Of a DNA stretch of 64,000 nucleotides, positions 1 through 8,188 are shown one piece after another. Each line of letters starts with the position of its first letter. Position 1 is the stretch's first letter. The translations under genes and the position numbers were made by a program. The DNA is taken from the NCBI RefSeq assembly GCF_947504105.1, contig NZ_CANNGP010000019.1, positions 1 through 64,000 on the forward strand, written 5' to 3'. Under the pieces are notes generated by a model. It searched no databases. It was given only the letters and a program-made list of their open reading frames with translations, and was not told the DNA's origin. Source of the stretch: an uncultured Tateyamaria sp. (lineage in GTDB: Bacteria > Pseudomonadota > Alphaproteobacteria > Rhodobacterales > Rhodobacteraceae).

Positions 1-74
1 GTTTCTTCATTCTGGATCGTCACTTTCATCATGCGATCCACCTTAACGACCGGTCCGAAATTCCGCGACCACCT

Positions 75-275
75 CTGGATGTGCTGCGGAAACTGCGCGA
101 TGACGGGATGACGATGGTGCTGGCGACGCACGAAATGGCCTTTGCCCGCGAGGTCGCGGATCGGGTGGTCTTCATGGATCAGGGCGTCGTGGCGGAGGAA
201 GGTGCGCCGGGCAGGATTTTCTCCGCCCCAGAAAGAGAGCGGACGCGGCAGTTTCTGGCGAGTGTGTTGCGGTAG
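75..275 (+). pseudogene. Remnant of a polar amino-acid ABC transporter ATPase (C-terminal end only)
   Basis: The frame reads [20 protein letters not shown] and then an [12 protein letters not shown]-like stretch, which is the region around and after the switch histidine (H-loop, ATHEM) of GlnQ/HisP-type ATPases, and it ends normally with a stop. The part that should precede it (Walker A, the LSGGQ signature and the Walker B segment ending in LFDEPTSALDPE) is absent: the in-frame bases 3-74 encode unrelated sequence and neither other plus frame supplies it. So this is a decayed or recombined C-terminal fragment, unable to bind ATP by itself. No transporter permease or binding protein is nearby. 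A sequencing or assembly junction near base 74 is a possible alternative. Confidence 0.7.
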
Positions 276-367
276 GCGTATCTTGGTGCCGGAGGTCTGG
301 TTTGAGCCCAAGTCCGACATGCACTAACTTGATGAGTGAGACAGTTCAGCCGCAGTTTTTGGGCTGT

Positions 368-922
368 TCAGGCCGCGCATTCCCGCCATTCATAGCCTTC
401 AATGGCTGATGAGAAGAGCATTGCTCTGTCCTCATCATCAGTGCCGCCCGACGATGTCGCTATCTTGTGCGACAACAGTTTGCCGATGCAGAAAGATACA
501 GATACCCCCTCATCCAATCGAAGGACATCAAGTGGCACAAAGCCATCAGCGGTTGCGTCAGCAACTCTTTTGTCCAGCCAACTGATCGATCTGTCTTTGG
601 CGTCAACCCAGGAAATCGTCGTGATACGCTTGGTGTCGGTGAATTTGGCGCCCATGACCCAGCATCTTTTGACATCAGCTTCAACTTTGACCGTCACTAA
701 ACCGGCGTCGCTATTGACTTCCCCGTAAGAGATCGCGGGATACTTTTCGTCGCGAACATAGGTTGTCAGTTCTTCAATTGTGGGGTCGTCGAGCACATAC
801 GCCTCACACAGCTCGAACAATCGTTCCAATGGCACCGCATTTTTGGCGGCTGAAGACGCATAGTTACCTATTGTGGCAAATGCGACCGCTGCGAAATAGA
901 CAATGATTTTCGATCTGCTCAT
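368..922 (-). CDS. Putative secreted protein of unknown function
   Basis: A 184-aa protein that I do not recognise. The N-terminus (residues 1-25) has basic residues followed by a hydrophobic stretch IIVYFAAVAFATIG and small residues, consistent with a Sec signal peptide, so it is probably periplasmic. The mature part is acidic and has three cysteines (one in ELCEAY, one in KRCWVM, one in FCIGKLL) plus one near the C-terminus (WRECAA), which could form disulphides. The Shine-Dalgarno sequence is weak. The local base composition is less GC-rich than the core genes downstream, and the neighbours (an ABC ATPase remnant and a VOC protein) give no functional hint. It may be accessory DNA. Confidence 0.55.
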   Translation of the reverse strand: MSRSKIIVYFAAVAFATIGNYASSAAKNAVPLERLFELCEAYVLDDPTIEELTTYVRDEKYPAISYGEVNSDAGLVTVKVEADVKRCWVMGAKFTDTKRITTISWVDAKDRSISWLDKRVADATADGFVPLDVLRLDEGVSVSFCIGKLLSHKIATSSGGTDDEDRAMLFSSAIEGYEWRECAA

Positions 923-1041
923 ACAGGAAGCAATCGCACAGTGTTGATCATTAGAAAAGCGCTCGCCCTTTGGTGGACAACCGCTTTGAGCCCGGAGCCA
1001 CTGATGCTGCGAGCTGCACGAATGTCAGCAATCGTTTGGTT

Positions 1042-1458
1042 TCAATTGTCGCGCCCAGGTTCGTCTGGATTGTCGCAGAACAAAGCAACCTTGTTTCCGT
1101 GAGGATCGCGAAGATAACCAACGTAGAAATGAGATCCGTATGAAGCACGAAAGCCCGGCTGACCCTCGTCAGCCCCACCAGCAGCAAGGGCTGCCGCGTG
1201 AAGTTCGCGAACTTGGATTTGACTGCTTGCCTCAAATGCCACCATGCAACCGTTGCCAGCCGATGTAGGACCGCCGTCGAAAGGAGATTTTACGTAGAAA
1301 TCGGGCGAGGTCGGTTTGTGACCTGGTTGTGCCGGTGGGATGTAGCTCAAGTCTCCATGGTACTTTTCGAGGCTATAGCCGAGGGCCAGTAGGAAGGCAG
1401 AATAGAAGCGTTCTGCGCTTACCATGTCATCTGCGCCGACCGTGACATAGGCAATCAT
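1042..1458 (-). CDS. VOC (glyoxalase/bleomycin resistance/dioxygenase) superfamily protein
   Basis: A 138-aa single-domain protein starting MIAYVTVGADDMVSAERFYS, the typical opening beta strand and helix of a VOC module. The second half ends with FYVGYLRDPHGNKVALFCDN, the usual final strand with the DPxGN turn. Such proteins use the paired beta-alpha-beta-beta-beta fold to bind a metal and small molecules, as lyases, isomerases, dioxygenases or binding proteins; the substrate cannot be told. The start at 1458 is preferred over an upstream ATG because a GAGGAG motif lies 8 bases before it. It is transcribed alone as far as can be seen. Confidence 0.8.
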   Translation of the reverse strand: MIAYVTVGADDMVSAERFYSAFLLALGYSLEKYHGDLSYIPPAQPGHKPTSPDFYVKSPFDGGPTSAGNGCMVAFEASSQIQVRELHAAALAAGGADEGQPGFRASYGSHFYVGYLRDPHGNKVALFCDNPDEPGRDN

Positions 1459-2061
1459 CAAACATACTCCTCTATGCAAAACTTGGACCGCTGTTCGTTA
1501 GTAGGCCAGCACTGACCCATTGTCACCGCTCTCGAAGCCGAACTTCGCGCAACCGCAGCGAATTGGAGTTTCGTCCCGCAGTGCGGGCACAGAACGATAT
1601 GGACTTGGGGTTCGGCTTAAATCGTTCAAAGGGCTCCCGCCTGTTTTCCAAGGATTCAGCAGCCAAGTCAAAAAGTCGCGACACGCCTTACGTACCGACA
1701 GTGCAGCACCACATGATCCTTGATGTCGGCGGCACGCTGACGACCACTTCGAGCAAGCGCCGGGAAAGAGGACGCAGCGCTGCGGCATCGCAGTCTTATA
1801 GCGCATCAGCCACGCGACCGTCGCATCATACACGCACCGTGCCAACACGGGCAACGTAACAGTGTTGTGTGCACGTGTCTTACACAAAGCTCGGGACAAC
1901 CGCCTGCCTTCGACATGCATATTACGCCCCGACCGGTCAAAATCCGTGAAACAATACACTCGGCAGGTCAACCTTTTGATGCAGAACGACTTTCACAGAC
2001 CGGCAAACATCCCGTTACGTGATCGTATGGCGTGTCCTCGCGGGGACAAAGTACGGCGCCG
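1459..2061. other. About 600 bp without a convincing gene
   Basis: This stretch between the VOC gene and the DUF2256 gene has open frames on both strands (for example 1498-1971 on the minus strand), but their products are Cys/Arg/Ser-rich, match no family I know and lack good ribosome binding sites. I see no RNA gene, tandem repeat or mobile-element end. It may be degraded accessory DNA like the truncated ATPase to its left. Confidence 0.5.
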
Positions 2062-2220
2062 CTACTGCTGCGCCTTCCACTTGGCCTCTCGCCTGCATCG
2101 GTCCGAGCAGTATTTCACCTCGTCCCAGACCTTTTCCCACTTCTTCCGCCAACTAAACGGACGCTGGCATACCCGGCATATTTTCTCGGGCAAATCCACC
2201 TTCTTCCGCATCCGCCCCAT
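2062..2220 (-). CDS. DUF2256 domain protein (small Cys-rich protein next to photolyase)
   Basis: A 52-aa protein (MGRMRKKVDLPEKICRVCQR followed by PFSWRKKWEKVWDEVKYCSD). It has the DUF2256/COG4338 pattern: a CxxCxRPFxWRKKW motif followed by VKYCSDRCR, giving two Cys pairs (CRVC and CSDRC) that look like a small zinc-binding site. Its function is unknown. DUF2256 genes are often found beside photolyase/cryptochrome genes. Here the start codon overlaps the photolyase stop by one base (TGATG), which implies translational coupling. Basic and aromatic residues would suit nucleic acid binding, but that is inference. Confidence 0.85.
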   Translation of the reverse strand: MGRMRKKVDLPEKICRVCQRPFSWRKKWEKVWDEVKYCSDRCRREAKWKAQQ

Positions 2221-3746
2221 CAGAAATCAAACCCAATCTGGCGGCTGTCATTGGCGGGGGATGCCCCTGCCTTGCCCCGCTTTGGACTTCGGTCATCGAC
2301 AAAATGGCCCTCGCTGTCCTTGCGGCTGGCATGCTTGTGCACCACCCGCCTGGCTTCCTCGCGAAACGCTCCGCCACGTCGCACGGCCCAAACCCGTTCC
2401 CGCGCTTGCCGGGCCGCATTCGGAACGTCCACGACGGGTGCAGGATAGGCTTTGCCCAGCAATTCCCCCGCCCCCTCCCATGTCCATGGCTCTTGCAGAT
2501 AGGTGTCGGGCACCGAAGCCAGTTCGGGGCACCATTTCCTTGTAAAGACACCCGTTGGGTCCTGATCCTTCCCCTGCTTGACCGGATTGTAGATGCGGAC
2601 AGTGTTCATTCCGGTCGTACCCGATTGCATCTGGCTTTGCGGCCAATGGATCCCGGGCTCGAAATCCGTGAATTGTCGTGCCAGGTGCAGCCCGGTCACC
2701 CGCCAATCCAGCCACAAATGATAGGACGCGACGGCCATCAGCATCGATCGCATCCGAAAGTTCATCCAGCCGGTGGCCGCAAGATACCGCATGCAGGCAT
2801 CAACGAATGGAATACCCGTTTCGCCCTTTTCCCATGCCGCCAGCCGTTGGGTATCCGGGACCTTGGGACGCACATCTTCATAGGCCGAATGCAGGCAGCG
2901 GTGTTCCAACGCCGGTTCATCCTCGAGCTTCTGCATGAAATGATCCCGCCACGCGAGCCGCGCCTGAAAGGACTTGAGCGATCCGCCCCACCCTTCCCGG
3001 GTGCCCTTCACCTCGCGCTGCCGGGCGGCCGCGGCCTGGGACGCCTCCCGCTCCGACAAGCACCCGAAGGCCAGATAGGGCGACAGCCGTGAACAGGACC
3101 ATTCACCCGTCACGGGCGAAGACATGTCCTTGCGATAGGTTTGTCCGCGTTCGGTCAAGAACGAACCCAAAAGGGATAATGCCATCTGCCGCCCACCCCG
3201 CTGGCGTTCAGGACAATAATCGTCAGACATCGGACGCGGCACCTCAGCCGACGCCAACAGCGGTCCCGTCAGCCCCACGGGGACACCAATCTGAGGTTGA
3301 CGCAGGAACGCATTTCGCTGCTTGGCCCAACCATCCCGCCCGTTCAGACGACGCACCACACCAGATTGCGCCAGTTCTTCCCACAAAACTCCATTGTCTT
3401 TACACCACGCCGCGACCTTGCGATCCCGGGCAAAGGTCCAGCCGCTGCCTGTTTCCTCGTGACTGATCACCGCGTCAAGTCCGACACCGGCGCGCAGATC
3501 CGCCAACACGTCCACGACACGCCCCATCCGGACCACCAGGGGTGCACCGAGGCGCGTCAAATCCTGCGCCAAATCCTCGACGCTCTCACGCACAAAATCA
3601 AATTGACGACCTGACACGTCGGGCTGTGCCCAATATTCCGGCTCGAACACATAAAGCGGAATGACATGCCCCCGCGCCGCCGCCTGTGCCAGCGCCGGAT
3701 GGTCTCTCACCCGCAAATCCCGTTTGAACCACACCACCGTTGTCAT
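2220..3746 (-). CDS. Photolyase/cryptochrome family flavoprotein
   Basis: A 508-aa protein. It opens with TTVVWFKRDLRVRDHPAL, the start of the N-terminal alpha/beta antenna domain of DNA photolyases, and has a C-terminal FAD-binding helical domain with WMNFRMRSMLM, HLWLDWR, and then QSGTTGMNTVRIYNPVKQG. It should repair UV-induced pyrimidine dimers using blue light, or act as a cryptochrome-type sensor. The motif around QSQMQSGTTGMN differs from E. coli PhrB (QWxASTG), so it belongs to another branch of the family and the substrate is uncertain. The start at 3746 is chosen because the antenna-domain motif begins there; upstream in-frame sequence is not conserved-looking. It is divergent from pepN and coupled to the DUF2256 gene. 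Confidence 0.88.
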   Translation of the reverse strand: MTTVVWFKRDLRVRDHPALAQAAARGHVIPLYVFEPEYWAQPDVSGRQFDFVRESVEDLAQDLTRLGAPLVVRMGRVVDVLADLRAGVGLDAVISHEETGSGWTFARDRKVAAWCKDNGVLWEELAQSGVVRRLNGRDGWAKQRNAFLRQPQIGVPVGLTGPLLASAEVPRPMSDDYCPERQRGGRQMALSLLGSFLTERGQTYRKDMSSPVTGEWSCSRLSPYLAFGCLSEREASQAAAARQREVKGTREGWGGSLKSFQARLAWRDHFMQKLEDEPALEHRCLHSAYEDVRPKVPDTQRLAAWEKGETGIPFVDACMRYLAATGWMNFRMRSMLMAVASYHLWLDWRVTGLHLARQFTDFEPGIHWPQSQMQSGTTGMNTVRIYNPVKQGKDQDPTGVFTRKWCPELASVPDTYLQEPWTWEGAGELLGKAYPAPVVDVPNAARQARERVWAVRRGGAFREEARRVVHKHASRKDSEGHFVDDRSPKRGKAGASPANDSRQIGFDF

Positions 3747-3857
3747 GAGTGCAAAGCTAGCAGTGAACACATCCTTGCCAACCCGCCCGCGACACTCTTG
3801 CCGCTGCCCGGCCATCGGCCTACCGTCCGCCCAACCCCGGACCACAAAGGCGACCCC

Positions 3858-6401
3858 ATGCGCGACGCAGCCCCTCAGACAATCTACCTCAAGGACTACA
3901 CCCCCTTTGGCTACAAAGTGGAAGAGGTGCACCTGACCTTTGATCTGGCCCCTTCGGCCACGCGCGTCACGTCACGCATCAAGTTTGCACCAAACGCCGC
4001 TGCGTCCGACAAGACCTTCTTTCTACATGGCGAAAACCTGTCCCTGATCTCCGCCAAGATCGACGGGGAACCGGTCAAACCCACTCTGACGGAAGAAGGG
4101 CTGACCTGCGACGTGCCCAATGTCCCCTTCACATGGGAAGCGGAGGTGCAGATTGACCCTGCGGCGAACACGGCGCTCGAGGGGCTGTACCTATCGAACG
4201 GAATGTACTGCACCCAGTGCGAGGCCGAAGGGTTCCGCAAGATCACCTATTACCCCGACCGGCCCGACGTAATGTCGACCTTCTCGGTCCGCATCAACGG
4301 ACCGCATCCAGTGCTTTTGTCAAATGGAAATCCGATAGCGTATGGTGAGGGGTGGGCCGAATGGCACGACCCTTGGCCCAAGCCAGCCTACCTGTTCGCG
4401 CTGGTTGCAGGCGAACTTGTTGCCCACCGCGACAGCTTTACCACGATGGAGGGACGCGCCGTCGACCTAGCCCTTTACGTTCGCCTCGGGGACGAAGGGA
4501 AATGTGCCTTTGGGATGCAGGCGTTAAAGGCCTCGATGAAATGGGACGAGGACATCTATGGCCGGGCCTATGATCTCGATGTCTTTAACATCGTGGCCGT
4601 GGACGATTTCAACATGGGCGCGATGGAGAACAAGGGGCTGAACATCTTCAACGCCGCGGCTGTCCTGGCCTCACCCGAGACATCCACCGACGGCAACTTC
4701 GAGCGGATCGAGGCAATCATCGCGCATGAATATTTCCACAACTGGACGGGCAACCGGATTACCTGCCGTGACTGGTTCCAGCTGTGTCTGAAAGAAGGAC
4801 CCACGGTCTTCCGCGACAGCCAATTCACCGCCGACATGCGGTCAGAACCGGTGAAACGCATCAGCGATGTGATCGACCTGCGCGCCCGCCAATTCCCCGA
4901 GGATCAGGGGCCGCTCGCCCACCCGGTACGGCCTGAAAGCTTTCAGGAGATCAATAACTTCTACACGGCCACCGTCTATGAAAAGGGAGCGGAGGTGATC
5001 CGCATGCTCAAGACGCTGGTGGGCGATGAAGGATATAAAAAGGCCCTCGACCTGTATTTCGACCGCCATGATGGCGATGCAGCGACGATCGAGGATTGGC
5101 TACAAGTCTTCGAGGATGCAACCGGGCGTGACCTGACCCAGTTCAAGCGCTGGTACGCGCAGGCCGGCACGCCGCATGTGGCGGTGTCAGAGAGCTTTGA
5201 CAACGGCACCTATACCCTCACCTTTGCACAGCATACGCCTGCGTCTTCAGCGACGCCCGATCCACAAGCCCAGGTCATACCCATTGCGGTCGGTCTGCTG
5301 GGTCGAAACGGGGATGAGGTGTTGCCGACGCAGGTGCTGGAGCTGACAAAGGACAAGCAAAGCTTCAGCTTTCCGGGGTTGGGCGCAAAACCAGTGCCGT
5401 CAATCCTGCGCGGTTTTTCGGCGCCGGTTGAACTGAACCATACACCAGACCATGCGTTCCTGTTGGCCCATGATACCGATCCCTTCAACCGGTGGGAGGC
5501 GGCGCGAAACCTGAGCAAGGCGTCACTTCTGGGTAACATCACGGATGGCACGGCACCGAACCAGGCCTGGCTCGACGGTGTCGCCAACCTGCTGACAGAC
5601 GAGACCCAGGATCCCGCCTATCGCGCGCTTTGCCTTGCCATGCCCGGTGCGTCGCAACTGGCGGCGGACTTGCACGAGGCAGGCATTACCCCCGACCCGG
5701 ATGCGATCTGGGATGCGGGCAAGGCACATCGCCGGGCCCTTGCCGCGAGATTGAGTGACGCATTGCCCGATCTGTTGGCGGCACATCAGGTGAACGCGCC
5801 CTATGCCCCCGACGCAGAGCAAACCGGTCACCGCACCATGGGCAACGCGGCCCTCGCCCTTTTGACGGAACTGGATGGCGGCAATGCCGCGCAGGGGCAG
5901 TTTGATACGGCGACAAACATGACCCAACAATTGGCGGCCCTTGCCTTTCTGACCCGAGCGGGACGCGGCGATGCGGCCCTTGCGCAGTTCGAAGCGCAGT
6001 GGAAACATGACCGTCTGGTGATGGATAAGTGGTTCGGCCTGCAGGTGATCGAGGCCAAGCCGGACGATGCCGCAGACACCGCCAAGGCCCTGACGAAACA
6101 TGCCGATTTCAACTGGAAGAACCCCAATCGTTTCCGCGCAACCTTGGGCAGCTTTGCCGCCCATCACGCGGGCTTCCATGCCAAGGACGGATCGGGCTAC
6201 ACCTTGCTGGCCGACTGGTTGATCAAGCTTGATCCGGTGAACCCGCAAACCACGGCCCGGATGTGCTCCGCCTTCCAGACGTGGCGCCGCTATGACGCCA
6301 TCCGTCAGTCAATGATCGGCAAGGAGCTTGAGCGCATTGCATCAACCCCCGACCTGAGCCGCGACACAACAGAGATGATCACGCGCATTCGGGAGGCCTG
6401 A
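3858..6401 (+). CDS. pepN: Aminopeptidase N (M1 family zinc metallopeptidase)
   Basis: An 847-aa cytosolic aminopeptidase that removes N-terminal residues from peptides late in protein turnover; E. coli PepN has 870 residues. The exopeptidase motif GAMENKGLNIFN lies near residues 255-265. The zinc site HEYFHNWTG starts at residue 290 and is followed by the third ligand in LCLKEG, giving HExxH-x18-E. The C-terminal half is the helical domain typical of the PepN subfamily. The start MRDAAPQTIYLKDYTPFGYK fits the family N-terminus; further upstream in-frame sequence runs into the divergent photolyase promoter. It is probably monocistronic, as a dispersed GC-rich repeat follows the stop. Confidence 0.96.
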   Translation: MRDAAPQTIYLKDYTPFGYKVEEVHLTFDLAPSATRVTSRIKFAPNAAASDKTFFLHGENLSLISAKIDGEPVKPTLTEEGLTCDVPNVPFTWEAEVQIDPAANTALEGLYLSNGMYCTQCEAEGFRKITYYPDRPDVMSTFSVRINGPHPVLLSNGNPIAYGEGWAEWHDPWPKPAYLFALVAGELVAHRDSFTTMEGRAVDLALYVRLGDEGKCAFGMQALKASMKWDEDIYGRAYDLDVFNIVAVDDFNMGAMENKGLNIFNAAAVLASPETSTDGNFERIEAIIAHEYFHNWTGNRITCRDWFQLCLKEGPTVFRDSQFTADMRSEPVKRISDVIDLRARQFPEDQGPLAHPVRPESFQEINNFYTATVYEKGAEVIRMLKTLVGDEGYKKALDLYFDRHDGDAATIEDWLQVFEDATGRDLTQFKRWYAQAGTPHVAVSESFDNGTYTLTFAQHTPASSATPDPQAQVIPIAVGLLGRNGDEVLPTQVLELTKDKQSFSFPGLGAKPVPSILRGFSAPVELNHTPDHAFLLAHDTDPFNRWEAARNLSKASLLGNITDGTAPNQAWLDGVANLLTDETQDPAYRALCLAMPGASQLAADLHEAGITPDPDAIWDAGKAHRRALAARLSDALPDLLAAHQVNAPYAPDAEQTGHRTMGNAALALLTELDGGNAAQGQFDTATNMTQQLAALAFLTRAGRGDAALAQFEAQWKHDRLVMDKWFGLQVIEAKPDDAADTAKALTKHADFNWKNPNRFRATLGSFAAHHAGFHAKDGSGYTLLADWLIKLDPVNPQTTARMCSAFQTWRRYDAIRQSMIGKELERIASTPDLSRDTTEMITRIREA

Positions 6402-6403
6402 TC

Positions 6404-6455
6404 CTCCTTCATCTTGCCAAGTAAACTTCGGGGGTCCGGGGGCAGAGCCTCCGGT
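6404..6455 (-). repeat. Dispersed intergenic repeat, copy 1
   Basis: Read on the minus strand it has the order GGAGGCTCTGCCCCCGGA, CCCCCGAAGT, then TTGGCAAGATGAAGG. A second copy in the same order and with similar sequence lies at 44091-44147 on the other strand. Similar GGGGGCTCTGCCCCC...CCCCGAGGTATTT elements are common between genes in Rhodobacteraceae. It can fold through GGGGG/CCCCC arms and may act in mRNA 3'-end formation. Confidence 0.6.
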
Positions 6456-6479
6456 CCTGCCTTCAAAACCGAGCCGACC

Positions 6480-6995
6480 ATGGACCTTTATGACGCAACG
6501 ATCCCACCTCTGAAACGGCTCACGGACGCCGTGCCGCGATTGCTGGCCTGTCTGGACGATCCAAAACAGCTTGAAGCACGGCTGGCCCCGGACGGCTTCA
6601 CCGCGGCCGGGCACTTTTGTGTGGCCTTGGGCTATGTCGCCCGTACAGTCATGCCCCTGATGGGGGACGAAGTGCCCGAGATGCCCATGGACACTGATCC
6701 GGGCGCAATCCTGGCGCTGGCGCATGACATGCGGTTCCTGCTGGATCAACTGGATCGCGCAGCCCTTGACGGGGCCGAGACGCGCAAGATCGACCATATC
6801 GCCGGAGAGGCCGCATTGGCGCAAACGGGCCGAGACTATGCGTTGCTGTATGCCCTGCCCAATGCACAGTTTCACCTGACCCTCGCCTATGCCACCGTGC
6901 GGATGGCAGGTGCGAAGGTGGGCAAAGGTGATCTGGACGGTTTCCACATCTATGGCGCCGGCACCACACTGGTATCCGATACCCCCTTGAACTGA
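6480..6995 (+). CDS. DUF1993 domain protein
   Basis: A 171-aa protein that fits the DUF1993 family: the opening MDLYDATIPPLKRLTDAVPR, a central ALGYVARTVMPLMGDEVPEM segment, and FHLTLAYATVRMAGAKVGKG near the end. The predicted all-helical fold resembles DinB-like four-helix bundles. The biochemical role is unknown. It begins just after the repeat element and is followed after 21 bases by an SDR gene, so the two may be cotranscribed with the next two genes. Confidence 0.7.
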   Translation: MDLYDATIPPLKRLTDAVPRLLACLDDPKQLEARLAPDGFTAAGHFCVALGYVARTVMPLMGDEVPEMPMDTDPGAILALAHDMRFLLDQLDRAALDGAETRKIDHIAGEAALAQTGRDYALLYALPNAQFHLTLAYATVRMAGAKVGKGDLDGFHIYGAGTTLVSDTPLN

Positions 6996-7016
6996 TTGAT
7001 TTCGAAAGGTTATTTC

Positions 7017-7760
7017 ATGTCCAAACGCCCCGTCTGCCTGATCACAGGCGCTTCTGCCGGTATCGGCGCGGCATGTGTCCGCCTTGGTGCGGCTGACTAC
7101 GATTTCGTCCTGACCTACCGGTCTGACCTGGATGGCGCGACCGCAGCCCAGACTGCCGTCGAGGCGGCGGGTGGCAGGGCAATCACAGTGCAGGGCGACG
7201 TGGCAGAACCGGCAGATATCGCCCGCATCTTTCAGGCGACCGACGATGCCTTTGGCCGTATCGATGTGTTGATCAACAATGCGGGCATCGTGGACCAGAC
7301 CGCCAAGCTGACCGACATAGACCATGCACGTCTGACCCGCATGATGAACGTCAACGTGATCGGTGCAATGATGGTCGCCAAAGAGGCCGTGATGCGGATG
7401 CAGGCGCAGGGCACGGGCGGCGTCATCATCAACGTCTCGTCCGCCGCCGCGCGGCTTGGCTCTGGCAACCAGTACATTGACTACGCTGCATCCAAGGCTG
7501 CGATCGACACCTTCACCAAGGGCCTGTCGGACGAGGTTGCCCCCGACGGCATCCGTGTTATGTCCGTCCGTCCCGGCCTGATCGACACCGAATTGCATGC
7601 CAAGGGCGGCGAGCCGGGCCGCGCGCAAAAACTGGCCCACATGGTCCCGATGCGTCGCGAAGGATCTGCCGAGGAAGTGGCCAGGGCGATCCTATGGCTC
7701 GCCTCCGACGCGGCCAGCTACGTCACAGGCTCGACCCTTGACGTGACGGGCGGGCGATGA
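7017..7760 (+). CDS. Short-chain dehydrogenase/reductase (SDR)
   Basis: A 247-aa classical SDR. The cofactor motif TGASAGIG is near residues 8-15, NNAG near 90, the catalytic Ser in INVSSAAAR, and the YxxxK motif in YIDYAASKAAIDTF. The end, YVTGSTLDVTGGR, is the standard C-terminus. Arg/Ser in LTYRSDLDGA after the second strand suggests NADP(H). The substrate is unknown; sugar or oxoacyl-type alcohols are usual for this group. The ATG at 7017 has GAAAGG upstream and is preferred to an in-frame TTG at 6996. The stop overlaps the next start (ATGA), so translation is coupled to a membrane protein. Confidence 0.9.
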   Translation: MSKRPVCLITGASAGIGAACVRLGAADYDFVLTYRSDLDGATAAQTAVEAAGGRAITVQGDVAEPADIARIFQATDDAFGRIDVLINNAGIVDQTAKLTDIDHARLTRMMNVNVIGAMMVAKEAVMRMQAQGTGGVIINVSSAAARLGSGNQYIDYAASKAAIDTFTKGLSDEVAPDGIRVMSVRPGLIDTELHAKGGEPGRAQKLAHMVPMRREGSAEEVARAILWLASDAASYVTGSTLDVTGGR

Positions 7761-8188
7761 CGCCTTACGAATATGAAACAACCGGGCGCAACCGGCGGAC
7801 GCTGGTGGCGCTGTTGGTCGTGTGGACGTTGATCCTGGCGGCCATCGTCCTTCTGGACGCGTCACTGATCCTGATGGCGCTGATCGCATTCTGCACAGCG
7901 CCCGCGCTCTACGACCTGATCTCCGGGCGCAGCGCGGGCCTTGCACTGGCGTCGAGCGGGCTAAGCTGGTTTGCCGGGCGGCGCACGGGAGAGATCGCTT
8001 GGGACAAGATCGACCATATCCGCCTCGACACGCGGCTCGACTTTTCCGTCCGGACCAGTGCGGTGCTGACATCGGGGCGCAAGGTCCGCGTCCCGCTCGA
8101 GGCGACCCCATCCGCCGACACGTTGGAAACCGTACTGACCGACCGTGGGATCACCGTGAAACGTCACCACTTCTCGCTACTGGGATGA
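7757..8188 (+). CDS. Small membrane protein with a PH-like C-terminal domain
   Basis: A 143-aa protein with two adjacent transmembrane helices (about residues 16-35 and 38-55). These are followed by a soluble region of alternating strands (GLSWFAGRRTGEIAWDKIDH, then RKVRVPLEATPSADTLETVL) that resembles bacterial PH-like domains found after paired membrane helices. The function is unknown. Both ends overlap their neighbours by 4 bases (ATGA), so it is translationally chained between the SDR and the lipoprotein hydrolase. Confidence 0.7.
   Translation: MTPYEYETTGRNRRTLVALLVVWTLILAAIVLLDASLILMALIAFCTAPALYDLISGRSAGLALASSGLSWFAGRRTGEIAWDKIDHIRLDTRLDFSVRTSAVLTSGRKVRVPLEATPSADTLETVLTDRGITVKRHHFSLLG

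Noticed and set aside
1498-1971. Minus-strand open frame of 157 codons in the gene-poor left region
   Set aside because: No known family, Cys/Arg/Ser-rich, no ribosome binding site; kept as unexplained intergenic DNA.
6342-7640. Minus-strand open frame of 432 codons
   Set aside because: Antisense to the DUF1993 and SDR genes, which have clear motifs and start sites.
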